Assembly (NCBI RefSeq): GCF_048771995.1
Contig: NC_133026.1
Coordinates: 122,658,501 to 122,722,500, forward strand
DNA: 64,000 nucleotides
From: Taeniopygia guttata
Taxonomy: Eukaryota > Chordata > Aves > Passeriformes > Estrildidae
Reading direction: 5' to 3'
The notes below the pieces were generated by a model that saw nothing but the letters and a program-made list of their open reading frames with translations, was not told where the DNA came from and did no database searches. A program made the position numbers and the translations under genes. Below are positions 11,201 to 26,200 of the stretch, in pieces (the stretch's first letter is position 1; each line of letters starts with the position of its first letter).

Positions 11201-14200
11201 GGGTGTGTCCTCGAGTCTCTGTACGGCATCCTCTGCTGAGAGCTGGGGTCTGCGCTGTGACAGCAGTTGTCCCTGGACCCTCGCTGGCATGTGTCATGTC
11301 CGAGATGTCCTGCTCCACCCTAACAGTGGAGGATGCAAGATCTCTCCTTTGGGGTTTTATGTTAGTAATGTGACTCTTGAGAGCAAGTGTTATTCTTGCT
11401 TTGTCAGAATTGCAGAATGCCCAATTTTATTTTTTCCTTAATAGTGTAGAAAATTATTGGGTTTTAAAACAAAAATGATATTAATGTGAGTGTTCTTTTC
11501 CTTTTAGACTTGATCTTTGTCTTGCCTCACTGGATCCATGCGGCAGCTTCCTTACTTTGGTGGCCATTTTCTTTAGCTCTATTTGACTTCAGACTTCAGC
11601 TTTCATTTTTTTTAATAGGCGTATCTTTTGTCCAACAGAATAAAGAATTTGTTTTGTTGTACACTATTCTTAAAGCAGCAACTTGGAAACTACTAAAAAT
11701 TCAAATGCAAAACTAATATTAATGTAAATAATTTTTAATAAGTTATTTTTCTCTGGTAGCCATTAAAAACAAAGGTAAATGTGTCTTTGCACTGAACTGA
11801 TGCTTCACTGAGCATACTTGAACCTCTGTTAAGTGATCTGAATTTGACATTTAGCACTCTATAACTAGTCAATGTAAATACTCTTTTTAAAGCGATCATG
11901 TTTCTTTTTTTTTAATTAATGGTTATTTTACTTAAGGAAAAATCCCAAAAGCTAGATTTGGCTGATACGATATGGAGGAGTGCACTACCAGAATATGTTT
12001 CACCTGTAAAGGAGAGGAAGTAGACAGGAATGTGTGTAGACAAGAATTTGAATGTTTCAGTTAGTTTCTTCAGTATCTTAGAAGCAATAGATTTTATGCC
12101 CTTTTCTATAGTTTGTTTTAGATTTCTTGCATTTTTAGTTTAAATTACAGAAACTAGATTGATATAATAATTGACTTCAGTTGGTTGAATACAGTGCAAA
12201 GATGAACATGTTTTACCTGCACACAACAACAGTGTGGTTGTTATCAAAAGCAGATGTTGCATATGGTAAGCACTTGACTGGAGCAGCTGAGGAGTGGACT
12301 TACTTTCTAAAGAAATCCTGAAGCAGGGGCAAACTAGGAATCAATATATTATAAATTAAGTTTATTATCAGGGATTTTTTAATACATCATTTTTTGCCAG
12401 TTAAGATTCTGATAAGCAGACTTAGGTAGGGATTGCTCTTTTCGTATAGTGCATAAGCCCAGATTTGCTTTGGGGATCACTATGGCAAAACAGTCTTGGT
12501 TTAAGGCTGGTGTGAGAAGGCAAGTCTCTGCCTGACTGCCCTCACAGTGATCACAGTGCCTGTAGCCTAATACAGGAGAACAGTGTGTTTATGAAGCCAA
12601 AGCAGAACTGTGTAACATTTGCATAGGTTTTGCAGGTCACATGCTTTCTAGTGCTTCTAGTTGATCTTAAAGCTTGTTAATAGAAAGCCAGATGATGTAT
12701 CTGGAATTCAGATCTGTCAAATAGTGCTGCTTGTTTGCCTTTGGTTTAGTTGCATTTCTGTAGGCTTTGCAGGGGAAGGTTTCATAGATTTTTCTGGGTG
12801 ACTGGCATGACTGAGTGACTCTCTAGAATGCTGGCCCATTTACACTCAGTATGGGAACAAATGGGAGGAATCGGAGGTCTGCTCTCTGTTGCAGGGCTGG
12901 GATCTAGTTGGGATGATCATGTGTAGGTGGTAGGACAGCTCACAGGACTGCTGTGGTGGAGGAGTACAGGCTCTTCAGGAAGAACCAGCTGGACAGCAAG
13001 AGGGGAAGTTGTCCTTTATGTGGGAGAGCAGTGAGAATGCAATGGAGCTTTGCTGTAGAACCACCTGGGGGAGTATGAATCAGGGTTAGCAGGCAGACCA
13101 GTGTGGGAACAGCTGTTGTGGCTGTCTGCTAAAAGCCACTTGATCAGGAAAAATATGAGGTCTCCCTCATAACTGGAAGGGTCAATGTATTCACAGGCCT
13201 TGCTCCTCATGAGAGACTTTAACCTTTGAAGATACTTTAATCTGCTGGAGGGACAAATCAGTAAGGGGAATGCATTGATAACAAACTCCTGACCCAGATG
13301 ATCCAGGAACTGGCAAGGGGAGGCAGTCCTGCAGCACTTCATATGTACACAAGTGTGAGATGTAAAGATCAGGGGCAGCCTTACCTCCAGTGAGTGTGGG
13401 ATAGTTAAATTCAGGATCCTGAAAGGAGGGAGCTGGGTAAATAGATCTTCGCCCAGAGTTCAGGAATGCAGTCTGTGACTTTAGGGATCTGCTTGCAAGA
13501 GTCCCATGAGAAATGGCCACAGAGAGAGCTGGTTATTTTTAAGGCTGTGTAATGTGACTGGCATGTTTTCGCACTAAAAGTTATGCTTCATACGAGGAAG
13601 GAAGCAAAGAAGAACAGACAGTTATAGTAAAAGGGAGGACACCATGATGTGAGTTGTGTGTGCTGCTGTTACAATCATTCTTGACTGCATGGAATTCATT
13701 TCTCAGTCACCAAAAAAATCTATACAGAATTCTTCTCCAGGCTGTCACTTTGAGGCAATGGGTCTCACCTTGACATGTTATTTTCAAGAAATGCAAACAA
13801 AATTCACCATCATCAGACTCATTCATCTTCAGTGCAATAACAGGGTTTTTGAAATATAATGCATTTTCATTGTCAGAATGAAAAGCTGATACAAAAATGT
13901 GCAGAGGTACTATGAAAGTCTTTTCAGTGTGAAGGAATGGATGCTACAGTGCTAAAATGTTATCTTTTGGAAACAGAAATGACAGGTTTATACAAGATTG
14001 TCAATACAGGAGTACAGGATAATTAATGAGGCTTTCCTATAAAATTGGGAGTAGATAGATAAAAGTAAATTGATTTGCTATTTGTTAGGCAATTGTCAAA
14101 ACTTAGCTGCTTAAACATGTCAAAGTACATGAATGGTTGAATACTAAGAGGCAGGGCTTGCTATGATTTTCTCTTCTTTTGTCTCTTTCCTGCAAACTGC

Positions 14201-17200
14201 AGAATAGCACAGGTGAGAAGGTGGGGTAAAACATGCACAATATCATTTATCAAGCAGACTTGACTGAAGTATGGCAAGTACTGCCTGTTTTTGAAAACTA
14301 CAGTCGGTGTATTCGCCTTACTTGCATTTTCATTTCAAAATTCCTTTTGGAAAAATAATGCAAATTTGCAAAACTTCAATCATTATTAGAATACTTTTTT
14401 CCTACTTTGGTACATTCATATTTTCATTATGTTATTTAATTCTCTTCAAACCTGCTTTTAAAAATGAATGCTCTAAATAGAAAAAATTAATGCCCTAATT
14501 AAAGGAACATTCAAGGCTCTGTGCAAGACCTGGTCTGGTTGAAGGTGTTCCTACCCACAGGAGGGAGGTTGGAACTAGATGATCTTCAAGGTCCCCTTCC
14601 AACCCAAACCATTTGTGATTCTGTGAACTTCCCTACCTATGTCACTGCATTGGTATAATTTTTAGGTGGCTCTTGTTTGTAGTATTTGCCGTTGGTTAGG
14701 CTATGGTTAGTTAGTGTGTTGCTTAAAAAAATATAACCCAGTCGTTATTGATTATTGGACATATGTTAGAGACTGGGCAGTCCTCAAGGAACCAGATGCT
14801 GTGGCTTGATGATACAGATTCTAACTAAAGTGGGGAATGAACAGCATTTTTTTATTGTACCATAAATACGTGGAATTCTTAAGCGACAAATATCTTGCTT
14901 TTGGATATGAGAATGGAGTTATGCTAAAAGCAATAAATACAGTTTTGTAGAAGAATTTGGCAAGTACTCTTCAAGTGTTGACTTTCAACACTTGCAGATT
15001 ACTTGCTGGCTTCAAATAGACACCTAGTCCCAAGGCAGGGAATTGTACCAGGCTGTTTCTGCATGTTTGAATTCAGAGAGGCTTAATGATTCTGATTATC
15101 ATAGTTCTGTGCCCTAAATAGTTTAGTACTGTCACTGCTGTCGATAAATAAAAGGTTTTGAAGGGCAGTCAGATTTTGCAACCTGATGAAATACTGTTAC
15201 AAAGTGCAGTCTTGTTTCTGCAATTTGTATCTAAGTGAACACACATACTTGGGTACATAGAGGTCTCCAGAAGAGAAAAGTTTAACAAAACTTCAGTTAT
15301 TCAGCAACACTGGAGGCTTCTGCTCCCAGGTGTGAGGTCTATTTACACAACTGCTTTATCTGTAAACATGACAGCAAGAACAAGTGGCTGTGACAGCTAT
15401 GGCCGTGATTGTGTTAGATCAAACTTGTATGTATTGATGGGTCCACACGTTGTACTGAGAAAGATAAATAGAACTGACAGCTGGCCCTTTCTGCTGTAAA
15501 TCAATTGTGCTATTTGAATATGAGAGAAGAGAAAGAAAGTAGTTGTTGTCTTGAAATCTAGGTTTCAAGAAAGTCTAAACTTATCTACAATACTGAAAGC
15601 GCCATGATACATCTGGAGACTGTATAGCTGTACTGTCAGACTTAGTGGTCCACCCAGACTATACAGCTAAATTCTTCCAGATCAGAAAGAATACGCAACT
15701 AGACTGTTACCATACTCAGAAGGGATGTGTGCAGTAACTTGTGTAGGTAAAAACCCAGAGATTTGGAAGTAGAGCTGGAGGAGGAGGAGCCCTGACAGGG
15801 GCAGTTTACAAACATGAACTATAAGATTATTGTAGTCCTGCTAATAAGCTTCCAGTCTGGTTAAGTCAGATACCCAGAATCATGATAGGTCGTACACTGT
15901 GGTTTTGTCTGAGACCTGGTCTCAGGAAAGCAGTAGAATACCATGTAAAGCTCAGTATCTTCTGAGCTTATCTCAATATTCTGTGGTGTTCACATAACAA
16001 TTTTGATCATATTTATCTTTTCTCTGGATATGTTTTGATTAGATAAGCAGTAATAATTATTTCAGTCCTTCTCCAAGTTAACTATATCCATTCATGTTTA
16101 ATACAGACATCTAAACTGCTGGTGATTAGCAGTATTAAAGTTGGTAAAAAGGTAAAGAAGTGTAGCTGCTGTATAACCAAAATTATTTTGAAAAGTTCTG
16201 CATTGCTGCTAATTTTACAGACTGAAGAAAATTGCCACGACACTATTTTACTATCAATTTCTTTTCTCAGATCAATTTCTTAAGCATATCCTCCTGTTTT
16301 CTGATTTGAGTGTTCCTCTTTTTTTTTTTTTTTTTCTTTGACCTCCTCCCTGCAGTGCATCCCAGATTAAAAACCACTTTGGTTAACTTTTTTCAGGAAA
16401 AAAATTGCAGTAGATAGCACACATTAATGTCTTTAAAAAAAATATACAAAACAAAGCCAAAATTAACTCAATTGCAACTTCCACAATTTTATTCCCATAT
16501 CTTACTTTTAAGTTATCATATTTCATGTGGATAATATTGTTAACCTTTCTGTAAGGGAAGACTCATGGACTCCTAGAAAGAAATGTTAACGTTTTGTGGT
16601 TTTGGTTTGTTTGGTTTTGGGTTTTTTTTATTTTAAAAGTGAGGAAAATCACAGAGGAATTAAGAAGCTAAAGGGGTGAGTGTGCCCCTTTATAAAGGAC
16701 TCTTGGCTTCCCATTTTCAACATAACTTTAGGAACTTCCATTTTTTGAAAATAACTTCCTTATGTGCTTTGGGTCAGTGATTTGTGTTACACAGGAGGTG
16801 TTGGCAGTAGAAATAGCTCTAGGCAGATGTGATTACCTGCCAGCAACAGGGGAGGGTGGGAATGCTGTAAGGAAATCCAGGTCTGTAACTGCAGCTACTC
16901 TAAGTGGTAATTGGCATTCCTTGTGCTTTGGTATGTCATATGTAAATACTGTTCGAGTCCGCTTCTTTTCATGTGGAATTTAAACACCAGCCCAAATTCT
17001 AGAACACAGAAGAAAACTGTGGGACATGTAGTTTCTTTTACTAAGGAAGGTATTTGAAAGAATTTTCTTCTCAGCCAAATTCTTAATCATATACTGTATA
17101 CCTTATGTCAAGATCACTAATTCTGATTTGTTTCTACTAATTTATTGAAGACATGAGCAGTGTTACTTGATATTTTTCGGAAATGCCTCTCTCACTTGTT

Positions 17201-20200
17201 TCTGCAAAGCTGAGGGTTGTATCAGAATGATGTCATAAAAAGAAGTTGAACTCTTAAGCAGAAGTGTCTGCTTAAGAGTTAATCTTTGCAGTTTGCAGTG
17301 ATATAGGTTATATTATTAAGAGTGCTAGGGACTCTGAAGAATGAAGTAATGAAATAAATCTGTGCATATTTTGTATTTTTGAGTGGACTTATTGAGAAAA
17401 GGTTGAAACCATTGTCGCTTACTCTTCAGCTCAGTGGTGAGGGCAAGTTCCCAGCCATCTAAGCTTTGTACCATCATGCATGTGCTCAGGCTTGTAGATT
17501 TAAGAAAACAGATCTATAGAAAAGAATTTGGACATGATTTTATTTTAAAAGTTTGAAAAAATACAGTTAAAAAACACATTCCTAGTAAGTCTTTATTGTA
17601 TTCAAGTATAATTCAAATGCAAGAGTAGAAGATAACCAAGATTCATCTGCATGAATCAAGATTCATTTGCATTTTTCCTACTTCCCATACTTGTGTGCAT
17701 CTAAATGCACAGATATTTAGATAGCACCTAAGGAAACTTGATTATGACTTCCTTTTGTAAAACTTGGTTACTGTCAGTGCAGTCCTGCTGTGGTAAGGAG
17801 AAGCGTATTCATACCTACATGGAAAAGGTATATAAATTAATTAAAAGTATGAACTAAATGTTTTAAGCTGCACTTTGCATGTGAGTTCTAATTCTTAAAA
17901 TGCATTGTGCTCCATAGTATGTTCATACAACTAATACATTGCAATGCAGTTAGTTACTGGGGGTGAACTTGCTTTAAGTAATTGAAAAGATCAGAAATAG
18001 ACAATAATTGCTTGGCAATACAGATTTCACTCAGTTTTAATCTTTGTATTTGGGCAAAAAAGGTTTCCAGTGGGAACTGTGGCTGGCTGGATCTGTTTGT
18101 TTCCTGTGAAATATTTAATTAAATTATTCATTTTTTTAGGACTGGTCATACACTTAGTCAGCGAGTGTGTATGTTTAGATGGGAAAGATGTTCCGCTGGG
18201 AAGCTGAGAACAAAAGCTGATAAAATCAGTGAACATTGCTATGTTGATATCTTTGTTTGTTTAAGATGCTGCTTCATCTAAAATACAAGTCAATTCAAAG
18301 TGGTTTTTATTTTAATATGGTGTAAATAGAAGCAGTTGTATTGTCTGCAATAGTCATATTGAGTACAGAGAAAGCTACTAGTACATCTCAAACATAATCC
18401 AAATTTACTGCTTCTTTCTTGATGTATATGTATATAAAAATATCCCTGTAGTCCTCTGATATAGTACTAGATATAATAGATGCCTTTTATTGGGAACCTT
18501 GCAGGTTTTTGTCTCTGCCAAGACTCTGTTGCATAATGCATGCTATATAAATATGCTATATAAATATATTTGCTTGCATAGGCCTTGATACTTTGACTTG
18601 CTGGTCATTTGTCTTGATTCTGTGGATCTGCTGTATGTCAAATATGCTATTTACATTTTTGTTACCAATGCTTGATTAGGATATCAGAAATATTTCTGTA
18701 ACCCACCAGTAAAAAATCTGAATAAAATCTATAGCAAAAATAGCATCAAGACTGTTTTCTTTACAAGAGAAAGTGAAATAGTTTAACCTAGTAGAACAAA
18801 CTAAATGATGGAACATGTCTTTTCTTTATTTGATACTAAATTTGATGTTTCCCAAAGACACAGAAAATACCCACTAAATAGCTTTATTCTTGGTGTGTAT
18901 TTGAGCCGTCATTGGGACTTAAAAGAGATTTTTTATTTCCATATTCATATGCATCTTTTTAAGGGAGGGGAGTTATATATTATAAATGAACATAATTGCT
19001 TGGTGCTGTGTTGCTGGGCCTGGCAGCTTCCAAAAGTACCTGAGGACTTGGTACATTTTTTGCCTTTCTCATCTGCATAGCCTCTGCACAAGTCAAAGGA
19101 TGTATACTTTTACAGTAACACCTGTTACTATGTCTATGCGTGTATGAGGTTAGCATTTTTGAAATAATGTTTTGTCATTAATTTCATCAAATTTTCTTAA
19201 AGAAGTTTGTTGGTTTTTTTAAGGTGAGGTTACAGTGCAAACTGGAGATCTGTTGCCATGTAAGATTTGTGGAAGAACTTTCTTTCCAGCAGCACTGGTA
19301 AGTGGTGTGAGCAATGTTGGCTTTTAGATTTGATAAGTTTATATGAAAGTTAAGCAGTGCTCACTATAGCTAAATAAAATTGATCTAGGTGCTTTGTTTT
19401 GGTAGGGGTTTTGGTTTTATTTCCCCCCTCCCCCCCCCCCCCAGTAATTGCTGATTCCTGTTGTCTCAGGTTTGAAGTTCCTTAGAAGGAGTTTAATTTT
19501 AAGATCCCATCATTTTCTGAAATACAAGCCTCTAAAAGCATCTTTTCTAGTGTTACAGAATCAATCCTTGTCTTCTGCAGTTTTAAGTCTCAGCTAGTAA
19601 ATGAAGTGTTTTGTTTGCCATTTCCAAAATTCTCTTCTCCGTTGTTAATAGAAATTGGTCTGTCCTTAAATGTGAATATGAATTTCAGACACCTATGATT
19701 TGTTTTGCCACTCAGAGCAAAAGCTGCCTACCTATCCTCAGTTTTTTTACATGCAAGGAGCAAATGTAGATGCCTTCTACTTTTTTTTTCATTATCACCC
19801 ATGTTTTTGTGATTCTATATATACATCCATGAATTCCTGTAGTTCTCTTTTAAAGGTAGTGGCTGGCATAAGTGTTTGAGTGAAAGCAGTCTGAGCTTAT
19901 TCATCAGAATTGGGGGTTTTGTGCTTATTTTTTTATCGAGAAAGAGGGAAATAATGTGTTAGTGAGTTCTGTTTTCAAAACTAAGTTCTGTATTCTCCTT
20001 TTATTTTGCTTCTGCTTACAGAAAAAGCATGGACCCATTTGCCAAAAAACTTCTGCCAAGAAAAGGAAGACATTCGATTCAAGCCGACAGAGAGCAGAAG
20101 GAACTGACATTCCCACAGTAAAACCTCTTAAGCCACGGGTATGTTATAATTTACTCTGAATATGAGCATTTTAGGCATACTATATATGCATTTTAATTAG

Positions 20201-23200
20201 GTTTATTTCTGCTGGCAGCTTGTGTTAATTAGATCAACTAAGATTTGGAAGAAATCTTAACTATGATGTTACGTACTAAATAAGGTGCATACTTAGCTTC
20301 AAGTAAAAACTTCAAATATACAGTGCTTTCTTTTTTGCCTCTTAGCCAGAACCACCAAAAAAACCTTCTAACTGGAGACGAAAGCATGAGGAATTTATAG
20401 CAACTATACGAGCAGCCAAAGGACTTAATCTTAAAGACGGTGGAAAGCTCCCTCCACCACCTCCACCATCATATGACCCTGGTATGTAAGACAGTCAAGT
20501 TCCTTAGAGATTTTTCTTTAAGTTAATGTGAAGAAATTTGAATTGAAAAGGAATTTGTTGGAATACACCGTTCACAAGTCCTTGAAGATGACTTACTATC
20601 CCAGTGCAGATACTGGATTGCAACTTTGGGTCTGGCTGGCTCACATCCTGTGTAGCTTTCAAAGCCCATTACTTTGTTTTTAACGTGTGGAAAGATAGCT
20701 GGGGCAAATTTGCAGCTTGCTACTGTCCTATAAACCATAGGCTGGACAAATTGTTTCAATACTATGCTCACAACAGTAGCTGCCTGCCTTTTTGATTAGC
20801 TGACACCCACAACATATTTATGTTGTGGGAATGCACTTTTCTGCTCTCCAAATGTAATCTTTCCCATTTCTTGCTGAATTAGCATTTGATTTCATGTATG
20901 CAGTGTATGCCTTAATGCCTCATGTGTTTTGGGTATCTGACATGTGTGGAGTTTGTATTAGCAAGGGCAGGACAGTCCTTGAGTATCTTCAAACTGAGAC
21001 TGGGTAAAGTGTTCAAGTAGTCTGATGTGAATGAGAAGGAAATACACTTTTCATTTAACTTCTGGGATATGATAATAGGTTGAAGAATATATTTCTTCCT
21101 CTTGTCCTAAGAGCTAAACCATATGATTAGCTGATTGGCTATTTTCAGAAAGACTGGATAAAAACATGTGTTTGCTTCTGTCTGTCTGTGCTCAACTGAG
21201 GATGTGAAGTGTTCCCTACCCTGTTTCTGTGCAGGAGATGTGTTGTTAGTCCCAGTATCAGGATTGTAATGATACATTCACTCTAAGAGGCTGTATTATT
21301 CAGCATTCTGTACTCACGATCTTGAAAAGCCATATTATAAAAGCTGATTTTAAAAAGTAAAACCATCTTAAAGCCAATAGCAAATGCTGTGGATAAGAAT
21401 CACAAGGCTTGATCATGGAAAGGCTCATTAATAATCTATATAGCATATCTATATCTAGTTGTAGTTGGTTTTAGTCTCCTGGCTTCATCTTACTGCAGTG
21501 GGTAAGACTTAGGAAGAGGAAACCAGGAATAAAGAGACCATGCACAAAATGAGCAGTGCATATTCTTCTTACAAATACAGGAGGAGTAGCTACTGATGCT
21601 CCTTTTCCACTTGTTAAGTAGGAGAGTAAGAAGACTGTGAGCATACTATGAGTGTATCCATCCTCTCCTACTCAGCTCTGTCTTGGGCACGCTTGTTTCT
21701 AACAAGCAGAGAGTCTTTTTACTTTTAATGGGAAGAGTCTCATATTCATATTTTCTATTTAACTGCTCTGAGCTGGCAAATAACCAATATTGCTGCTTCT
21801 TTCATCTCCTCTTACACTTTTTCTGAGGAAGTGCAGAATAGCCTCAGGTTAAGAAGGACTTTAAGTAACTCTGAGCTTGACTGTGTATGTGTACTGCCCT
21901 CTTATTTTGATTAATTCTTATTTTATAGAGCTTACATTGAATCCTAGGGGTTCTTATAGACATTATGAGCAGTACTTTCAGATAGCCAAGTATCTGACTG
22001 GCACTGTGTGTTTTACAAAAGGATGAAGATACAGTTGCTGATTCTTAAGAGTATATATTCATCCTCTCTAGTCTGATACATTTGTGGGCTTTGAAACTTT
22101 TCTGTGGGAATTGAGCTCTGCACTAGCCAGAAATGGCATATTATCTGGGAGGTTTCACAGCTGCCTTTTTTTACTTTTTTTTTTTTTTAGTTTATTTGGA
22201 ATAATTTTGGTTTGACTGCATAGCTATTATATATATATATATATATATATTTCTGATTTTTTGTCTCTTAAGGTGTAGTTTATGTTCAAGTGTTCTGAGA
22301 GTAGTAGGCCCTATGTAAAATAAATAAATAAATGTTATCACCCCATGAGAGTCCCATGCTGTCACTTCTCTGTGTTCTTCCTCTGTCCTTAGCTCACACT
22401 GCTTGGGTCACAGTTCATGGTTTAGTGGTCATTGCATCATTTAACTTACTCAAAAATGTTTATAAATATTTAAAGTGACAATTATTTAAGCCAGATCTAC
22501 TGCATTTAGACTAGTAACATGTAATCCAAAATTTATTTTAGATTTTATAATATCTGATTGTAATTTTGGTAGCAGTGACTGTTGAATTTTATCTCATTTT
22601 CTTCAATACATTTGTAAAATGACCTAGAAACACACTAATTTAACCTGCCTTGATGGTGTCAAGCTTTTTTTAAGTTGATGCTTACATGGTTTTGAATGCT
22701 CTAATCTAGAGCATACAGCATTAATATCTCTGGACACTGAAATACCCAGTTGTCTGAAATTGTAGTCCAAACGTATCATCTTCCAATGGCACTGTATTTT
22801 AAGGTATGTATTTTCAGCATACAGCTGATGTATCTTTTAATATTTTAAGCATTTATGTAGCCCTTCTGGTTTTTCCCCAATGAGAGTAATATTTCCTGTA
22901 TGTAATACTGTTTGCAATGTAACTAAATTAATCTTGCAAAAGTAACATGTTACTTTCTTCTGTAGGTCTCTAGGGACAGCTCCTAATTTTGGCTGATTTT
23001 CTTCTCATTCTCTTTATTTGTTATTATTTTTTTATAATGATCATTTCCAGTATTGCAGTTAGTATTTCTCAGTTCTTCAAAATTTGTCAGAGAAAACAGA
23101 TTTGCTGTCTTTTGCTGCTTGTGTGTGAAAGGTTTTAATGTATTCCCGTATTTTGAACAAACCGAACTGTTTGTGATTTAAAAAAAAAAAATTGATTTTG

Positions 23201-26200
23201 TTTGTGTAGCTTCTTCTCTGCGTCCTTCCAGCTGAGCTCTTTGCCATGTCCTTGTACGTCTTTGGCTACCTTCTCTGCAGAATAGCATCTCCTAAAGTAT
23301 TTCTGATTTTGCTTAGGTTATTTCTAATCCTCAGCTACTCTTATCCATCAAATGAGAATATGCTTTTAGCTAGCAATCTGTATTTCATTTTCAGATTCAA
23401 AAAGCCATAATTTCCCCTGGAGGAGAAGCTGGTCTTCAAAAGATTTTGAAACACTCCCATTTTTAAAAATATTATTAATGTTAAATTTTTATGTTTTTAA
23501 GATTATATTCAGTGTCCATACTGTCAGAGGAGATTTAATGAAAATGCAGCTGACAGGCACATCAATTTCTGTAAGGAGCAAGCTGCACGTATTACCAATA
23601 AGGGGAAATTGGCAGCTGATACCAAAGGGAAGCTTCCTACTCGAACACAGGTGAGCTGTAACACTTTTCTTAACTTTTAACTTGCATTCAACATCAAATC
23701 AAGCTTGTTAAATAGTGTGTTGCTTTTAAAAAGAATTAACTATTTTATTCTGTTATTTTATTATTTGTGCTCACTGAAATTAGACATTAAGCATGGACGG
23801 GGCTTTTGCTTTCTTAAACTGCAGAGATCCGTAAGTCAGATGGCAGCAGTTGCAAAATGAAAACCAGTCATAAATGTAATTGAGAAATGTGCAAATGACA
23901 GGTAAAGATAGCAGGAGGAAATCGAGATGCAGTTTTTGTCAAGGAAGTTGAATTTCTGTTGTGTTAGTTTCTAAATCCAATTGAAGACTTGCTTAAGGGG
24001 CAAACAAAGGCACCTGACTACAGGACAACTGACAGCGGTGTTGTGGCTTATTAGAGGCTTTAGAGGGATTCAGGTGTATTACACAGTATTTTGAATCGGT
24101 GCAGGGACTGTTCCAGGCCACACGGGTGAAAGTAAGGTTTGGATTTGAAAGACAAAAATAATTCTACCTGTGAGTATTCTCTTTTAAATTAATTGGTAAT
24201 GAGATGATACTTTTAATCTTATGTTTAGCTTAATTCCAGCTATGGAGAAGGTTAATAAAAGCTGTAGAAAAGAAAAAAATGCAGAATGACTTACAGTTGA
24301 ACAATAAAGCCACTAAGAGAATGTTTCCTGCTAGCATAATCTCTAAGTATTAGAAAACAGACTATCAGAAATTATTTGCATGTTCCCATTCCAGAAACAG
24401 ATTCCTAGTAGGAAATGATCATCTGTTCTCCCACAGTACCTGAAAATACCTGTTGTGTTATATAGATAGCTTGATTTAATTGCTTAAATTTCTAGGTTGT
24501 ATTTTGTTACAGTACAAACCTGCTCCAGTTAAGAAGATGCCTTCTGTAGGATCAACACCATCACCATCATCACGCTTACCACAGCCAAGCGGTGTTAGCA
24601 AAACTGTTGTAGGTATGAAATTAATGTTATGAATTGCTCCATGTCCTTTCTAAATAGTAGTTCTCAAACTATGCAGGAAAAATGGTTTATTTGATATAGT
24701 GATTTGTAAAATCTCACTTAAAATAAATTTGGAAGGGACACTGCTGTCTATCTAAAAAGACTCTTGAGCACTTAGGATTCTGGTTTATATATCAGGTCAA
24801 ATTTCTTTTTTTCTGAATTGAATATGAAAAATCATTTGGTGTAGTAATGCATGATTGTATCAAATACTGATCTCTCATGCTTCATTCTGTAACTAATTTG
24901 CTGAATGTGATCATAAATCAGTGAAAATACAAAGTCGAGGCATGTAAATCGGAATTATGCAAACAGCGGTCTAATTTGGGTTTCAGATGTCATCAAATAT
25001 CAAATATGTTCTGTTTGTACATACTTTGACTTTTCTTCCTCTCTTTTTCTGAGCAAAGTATTTGAGATACAGTAGGTTTTCTTAGAATAAAATACTATGT
25101 CTCAATTATATATTTTTGAGACATTTTCTTTTTGTGTTGTCTTGATACTGACTCATATATCTGTGTTTCTAAAACTCTTGTTTTGAATTCTGCAATTAAA
25201 TGTTTTTAATAAGTTGTATCATTTCAGCAGCAAAATCTTAAATTTTCTTGTATTTTAATGCTTGCTTTTCAACTGCAAGGTGTCTCTTCAAATAAAGCAC
25301 AGTCTTCGCCTGGATCCAGTGGGAGCAAAATTCAGACTTTATCACCAGCGCATAAAAACTCACTTGGAGCAGTGAACACACAAACAGGGTGAGTTGCATC
25401 TTATGTTGTCATTTGTGCTTTATTTCATATTTTTGTTGTTCTTGTTCTAGAAGTCTCTGTGGTTTGTTTCACTTGCTTTTTATTTTTTCCTATGAGCTTC
25501 AGAAGTACAGTGTTTCGTGTTCATCCTTTATCTATAAATATAGCTAATGTTTAAAGAACATTGGAGAAGGCAAAGGTTTTATCAATTTGATTTAACAACA
25601 AAGGAGATCAAGAGATAAAAATAAAATATATTAAAAATTACAGAATAGGTAGAAGTGATTAGAGTAATAAATCTTTTCTGGATAAAAGAAGGGTCTTAAA
25701 AAAGCAGAAAACATAAGGCATAATTTCTTACACTGTGTGGAAATAGAAGAAAGAGGCTTCTGCGTTAGACTACAAGGCAATTGTGACAGGATCTTCTCTT
25801 TTAGTGCAAAAGGATGGAGGCTTTCTCTTTTCCTTTCCCTAAGAGGCAACAAATGAATGAGCACAAATAAGGCAAAAGTGCACTTACAACAGCAAGGAGT
25901 GCTACATGAAGACTGTTAGAGTTCAGTGTAAGTGCTGGTGTGGACAAGGCTGTGACTCCTGCTTTGCTGGAGGGGAAGACATTTCACAGAATCTCATAGA
26001 GAAATCTGTGGAGGAGATTGAAGAAAAATAGTGCAATTCTACAGAAGTTTGAGGAGGACCAAGGAGCACTAAGAACACAAAACATAAAAGGAAGTGATTA
26101 CAGTTATATCATTGGTGATTGAAAAAGATTTATTCCTATAAAAATGAGTATCCAATTGACAAAGACTGTATAATGTGAAAAAAAGCCAATGGCTTAAGCT

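Larger units (their letters stand above)
7838..19223 (+). other. ZC2HC1A: ZC2HC1A intron 1
   Basis: An 11.4-kb first intron. It holds the rest of the CpG island, two CR1 fragments (about 12.83-13.42 kb and 14.52-14.63 kb) and inverted repeats at 10872-10923, 14960-15006 and 17249-17280. The remainder is AT-rich with no recognised gene. Confidence 0.85.

Noticed and set aside
14960-15006. MicroRNA precursor
   Set aside because: The loop is only three bases and the stem 22 bases, too short for the usual precursor; kept only as an unexplained hairpin.
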